A program made the position numbers and the translations under genes. From assembly GCA_036655975.1 (NCBI GenBank), contig JAVVPD010000105.1:1-7160 (forward strand): a stretch of DNA of 7,160 nt, read 5' to 3'. Positions 5,846 to 7,160 of this stretch are shown piece by piece (the first letter of the stretch is position 1; the number at the start of each line of letters is the position of its first letter). The DNA comes from CASQEL01 sp036655975 (lineage in GTDB: Bacteria > Desulfobacterota > Desulfovibrionia > Desulfovibrionales > Desulfovibrionaceae). The notes under the pieces were generated by a model. That model was not told where the DNA came from. It saw only the letters and a program-made list of their open reading frames with translations, and did no database searches.

Positions 5846-7135
5846 ATGACAGCGCATGCGCGGGACTTTATACCAAATTTTGATGACGAGCTTCTGTGTG
5901 CACAACAATTGGAAGGGATTCGCTGGACTTTGCAGCACGCGCTCTCTTCTCCGCAATATCGTGCCAAGCTCCAGGCTGCAAACGTGTGCGCGGCAGATGT
6001 CCGCAGCTTTGCCGATGTGCGTCGCCTGCCCTTCACAAGCGCCGAGGACTTGCGCGCTGGCTACCCTTTGCCCCTGCTGAGTGTACCGGAAGCAGATGTC
6101 GTGCGTATTCACGCTTCTTCTGGTACCACGGGCAAGCGTAAGATTTTGGCCTATACTCGGCGTGATCTGGAAACTTTTCATTTGCAAATGGCCCGTTGCT
6201 ACGCCATGGCGGGGCTGACCCCACTGGATCGCATGCAGGTGGCTGTGGGCTATGGATTGTGGACTGCGGGCGCGGGCTTTCAGTTGGGCTCAGAGCATTT
6301 TGGCATGTTGACCATTCCCGTGGGCCCAGGCAATCTGGAAATGCACCTCAATCTGCTGGTGGACATGCAGGCTACGTGTTTTGGGGCTACCGCGTCCATG
6401 GCTTTGCTGCTGGCTGAAGAAGTGGAGCGGAACAATCTGAAGCATAAATTGGCCTTGCGTAAGGTCATTTGCGGCGCGGAAACCCGCAGTGAAAAGATGC
6501 GTATCAGCATTGAGGAAAAACTCGGACTGGAAGGCAGCTATGATATTGGCGGCATGACCGAAATGTACGGGCCGGGTACCGCCATTGAATGCGATGCCCA
6601 TGCGGGCCTGCATTATTGGGCGGATCTTTTTTATATTGAGGTTCTCAATCCCGTGACCCTTGAACCCGTTGCCGACGGGGAAGTGGGGGAAATGGTTGTG
6701 ACTTCGCTGCGTAAGGAAGCTGCCCCTTTGATTCGCTACCGCACCCGCGACTTAACCCGCATGATTCCCGGCCTGTGCCCCTGCGGCTGCAACGTGCCCC
6801 GCCACGACAAAATTTTGGGGCGCTCTGACGATATGATTATTTTTCGCGGGGTGAATGTCTACCCCGGTCAAATCATGGAAGTTATTGGAAATTTTAAGGA
6901 ACTTGGCGGGGAATATCATGTGGAGCTTACCCGCGACGAACACGCGTTAGACCACATGCGCCTTTTGGTTGAACGCCACCCTGCGTGCACGGCGGGCGAG
7001 GATTCAGCCTTAGGGCAGAGCATTGCCAAAAAATTGCATAAAGCCCTGCTTGCCCGTGTGGACGTGCAGGTGGTAGATGCCGGTACCCTGCCGCGTACCT
7101 TCGGTAAGTCGAAAAGAGTGACGGATTCGCGGTAA
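5846..7135 (+). CDS. paaK: Phenylacetate-CoA ligase-like (PaaK family) AMP-forming acyl-CoA ligase
   Basis: This encodes 429 residues, the usual PaaK length. The family activates aryl acids with ATP to an acyl-adenylate and transfers them to CoA in the cytoplasm. The motifs run in order: the phosphate-binding loop HASSGTTGK (89-97), CGAETRSEKM (209-218), YDIGGMTEMYGPG (232-244) for adenylate binding, the hinge region RYRTRD (297-302), CPCG (311-314) and GRSDDMIIFRGVNVYPGQI (325-343). The C-terminal PRTFGKSKRV (416-425) carries the expected catalytic lysine, K421. The start at 5846 has AGGAAGG (5834-5840) 5 bases upstream; ATG 5831 is a possible alternative giving 434 residues. In anaerobes such enzymes often activate phenylacetate or indoleacetate made from amino acids by ferredoxin-dependent oxidoreductases, but no such partner is in view, so the substrate is uncertain. 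The gene diverges from purDE and may be the first of an operon leaving the window. Confidence 0.85.
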   Translation: MTAHARDFIPNFDDELLCAQQLEGIRWTLQHALSSPQYRAKLQAANVCAADVRSFADVRRLPFTSAEDLRAGYPLPLLSVPEADVVRIHASSGTTGKRKILAYTRRDLETFHLQMARCYAMAGLTPLDRMQVAVGYGLWTAGAGFQLGSEHFGMLTIPVGPGNLEMHLNLLVDMQATCFGATASMALLLAEEVERNNLKHKLALRKVICGAETRSEKMRISIEEKLGLEGSYDIGGMTEMYGPGTAIECDAHAGLHYWADLFYIEVLNPVTLEPVADGEVGEMVVTSLRKEAAPLIRYRTRDLTRMIPGLCPCGCNVPRHDKILGRSDDMIIFRGVNVYPGQIMEVIGNFKELGGEYHVELTRDEHALDHMRLLVERHPACTAGEDSALGQSIAKKLHKALLARVDVQVVDAGTLPRTFGKSKRVTDSR

Positions 7136-7160
7136 AAATGTTTACATTGAGGGTGAGCAA

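Noticed and set aside
5674..6036. Upstream extension of the purDE frame by 121 codons
   Set aside because: The PurD N-terminus (RVLIIGSGGREHA) begins right after a GTG with AAAGGAG upstream. The extension runs into the divergent ligase gene and has no PurD homology.
7138..7160. Short in-frame ATG (7138) or a GAGGG ribosome site (7149-7153) for a next gene
   Set aside because: Only 23 bases remain. They could be the ribosome site of a following gene, but neither a start nor a product can be supported inside the window.

Overview
The window reads as chromosomal DNA of a strict or facultative anaerobe. A Desulfovibrio-like sulfate reducer is the best guess, from moderate G+C, an anaerobic class III ribonucleotide reductase under a cobalamin riboswitch, a PaaK-type aryl-CoA ligase and the apparent tail of an NtrC-type regulator. 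No marker fixes the taxonomy. There is no rRNA, tRNA, IS element or CRISPR array.

Left part (1-828): the last codons of an upstream gene with a Fis-type helix-turn-helix, a strong hairpin, and a gene for a 90-residue two-helix membrane protein. A 429-base leader follows. It holds a promoter-like TTGACA element, a complete cobalamin riboswitch aptamer (about 525-682) and an intrinsic terminator (753-788) just before nrdD.

Centre (829-3763): a co-directional operon for anaerobic dNTP synthesis. It encodes NrdD (753 aa: ATP-cone, catalytic barrel, zinc site), then a separate 57-aa polypeptide carrying the glycyl-radical motif RITGYL that NrdD lacks, then the radical-SAM activase NrdG. The catalytic subunit is therefore split in two at the zinc-site/glycyl-radical linker. 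The small gene has its own Shine-Dalgarno, lies in the same reading frame as nrdD and overlaps nrdG. This is the most interesting feature of the window. B12 is expected to switch the operon off through the riboswitch, which makes sense if the cell also has a B12-dependent class II reductase elsewhere.

Right part (3764-7160): a convergent gene on the minus strand encodes a single 602-aa PurD-PurE fusion (GAR synthetase plus a PurE domain of de novo purine synthesis). It diverges, across a 172-base AT-rich region with several dyad symmetries, from a plus-strand gene for a phenylacetate-CoA-ligase-like adenylating enzyme that runs almost to the end of the window. The RNR operon and purDE both serve nucleotide supply, but they are convergent and there is no sign of shared control.
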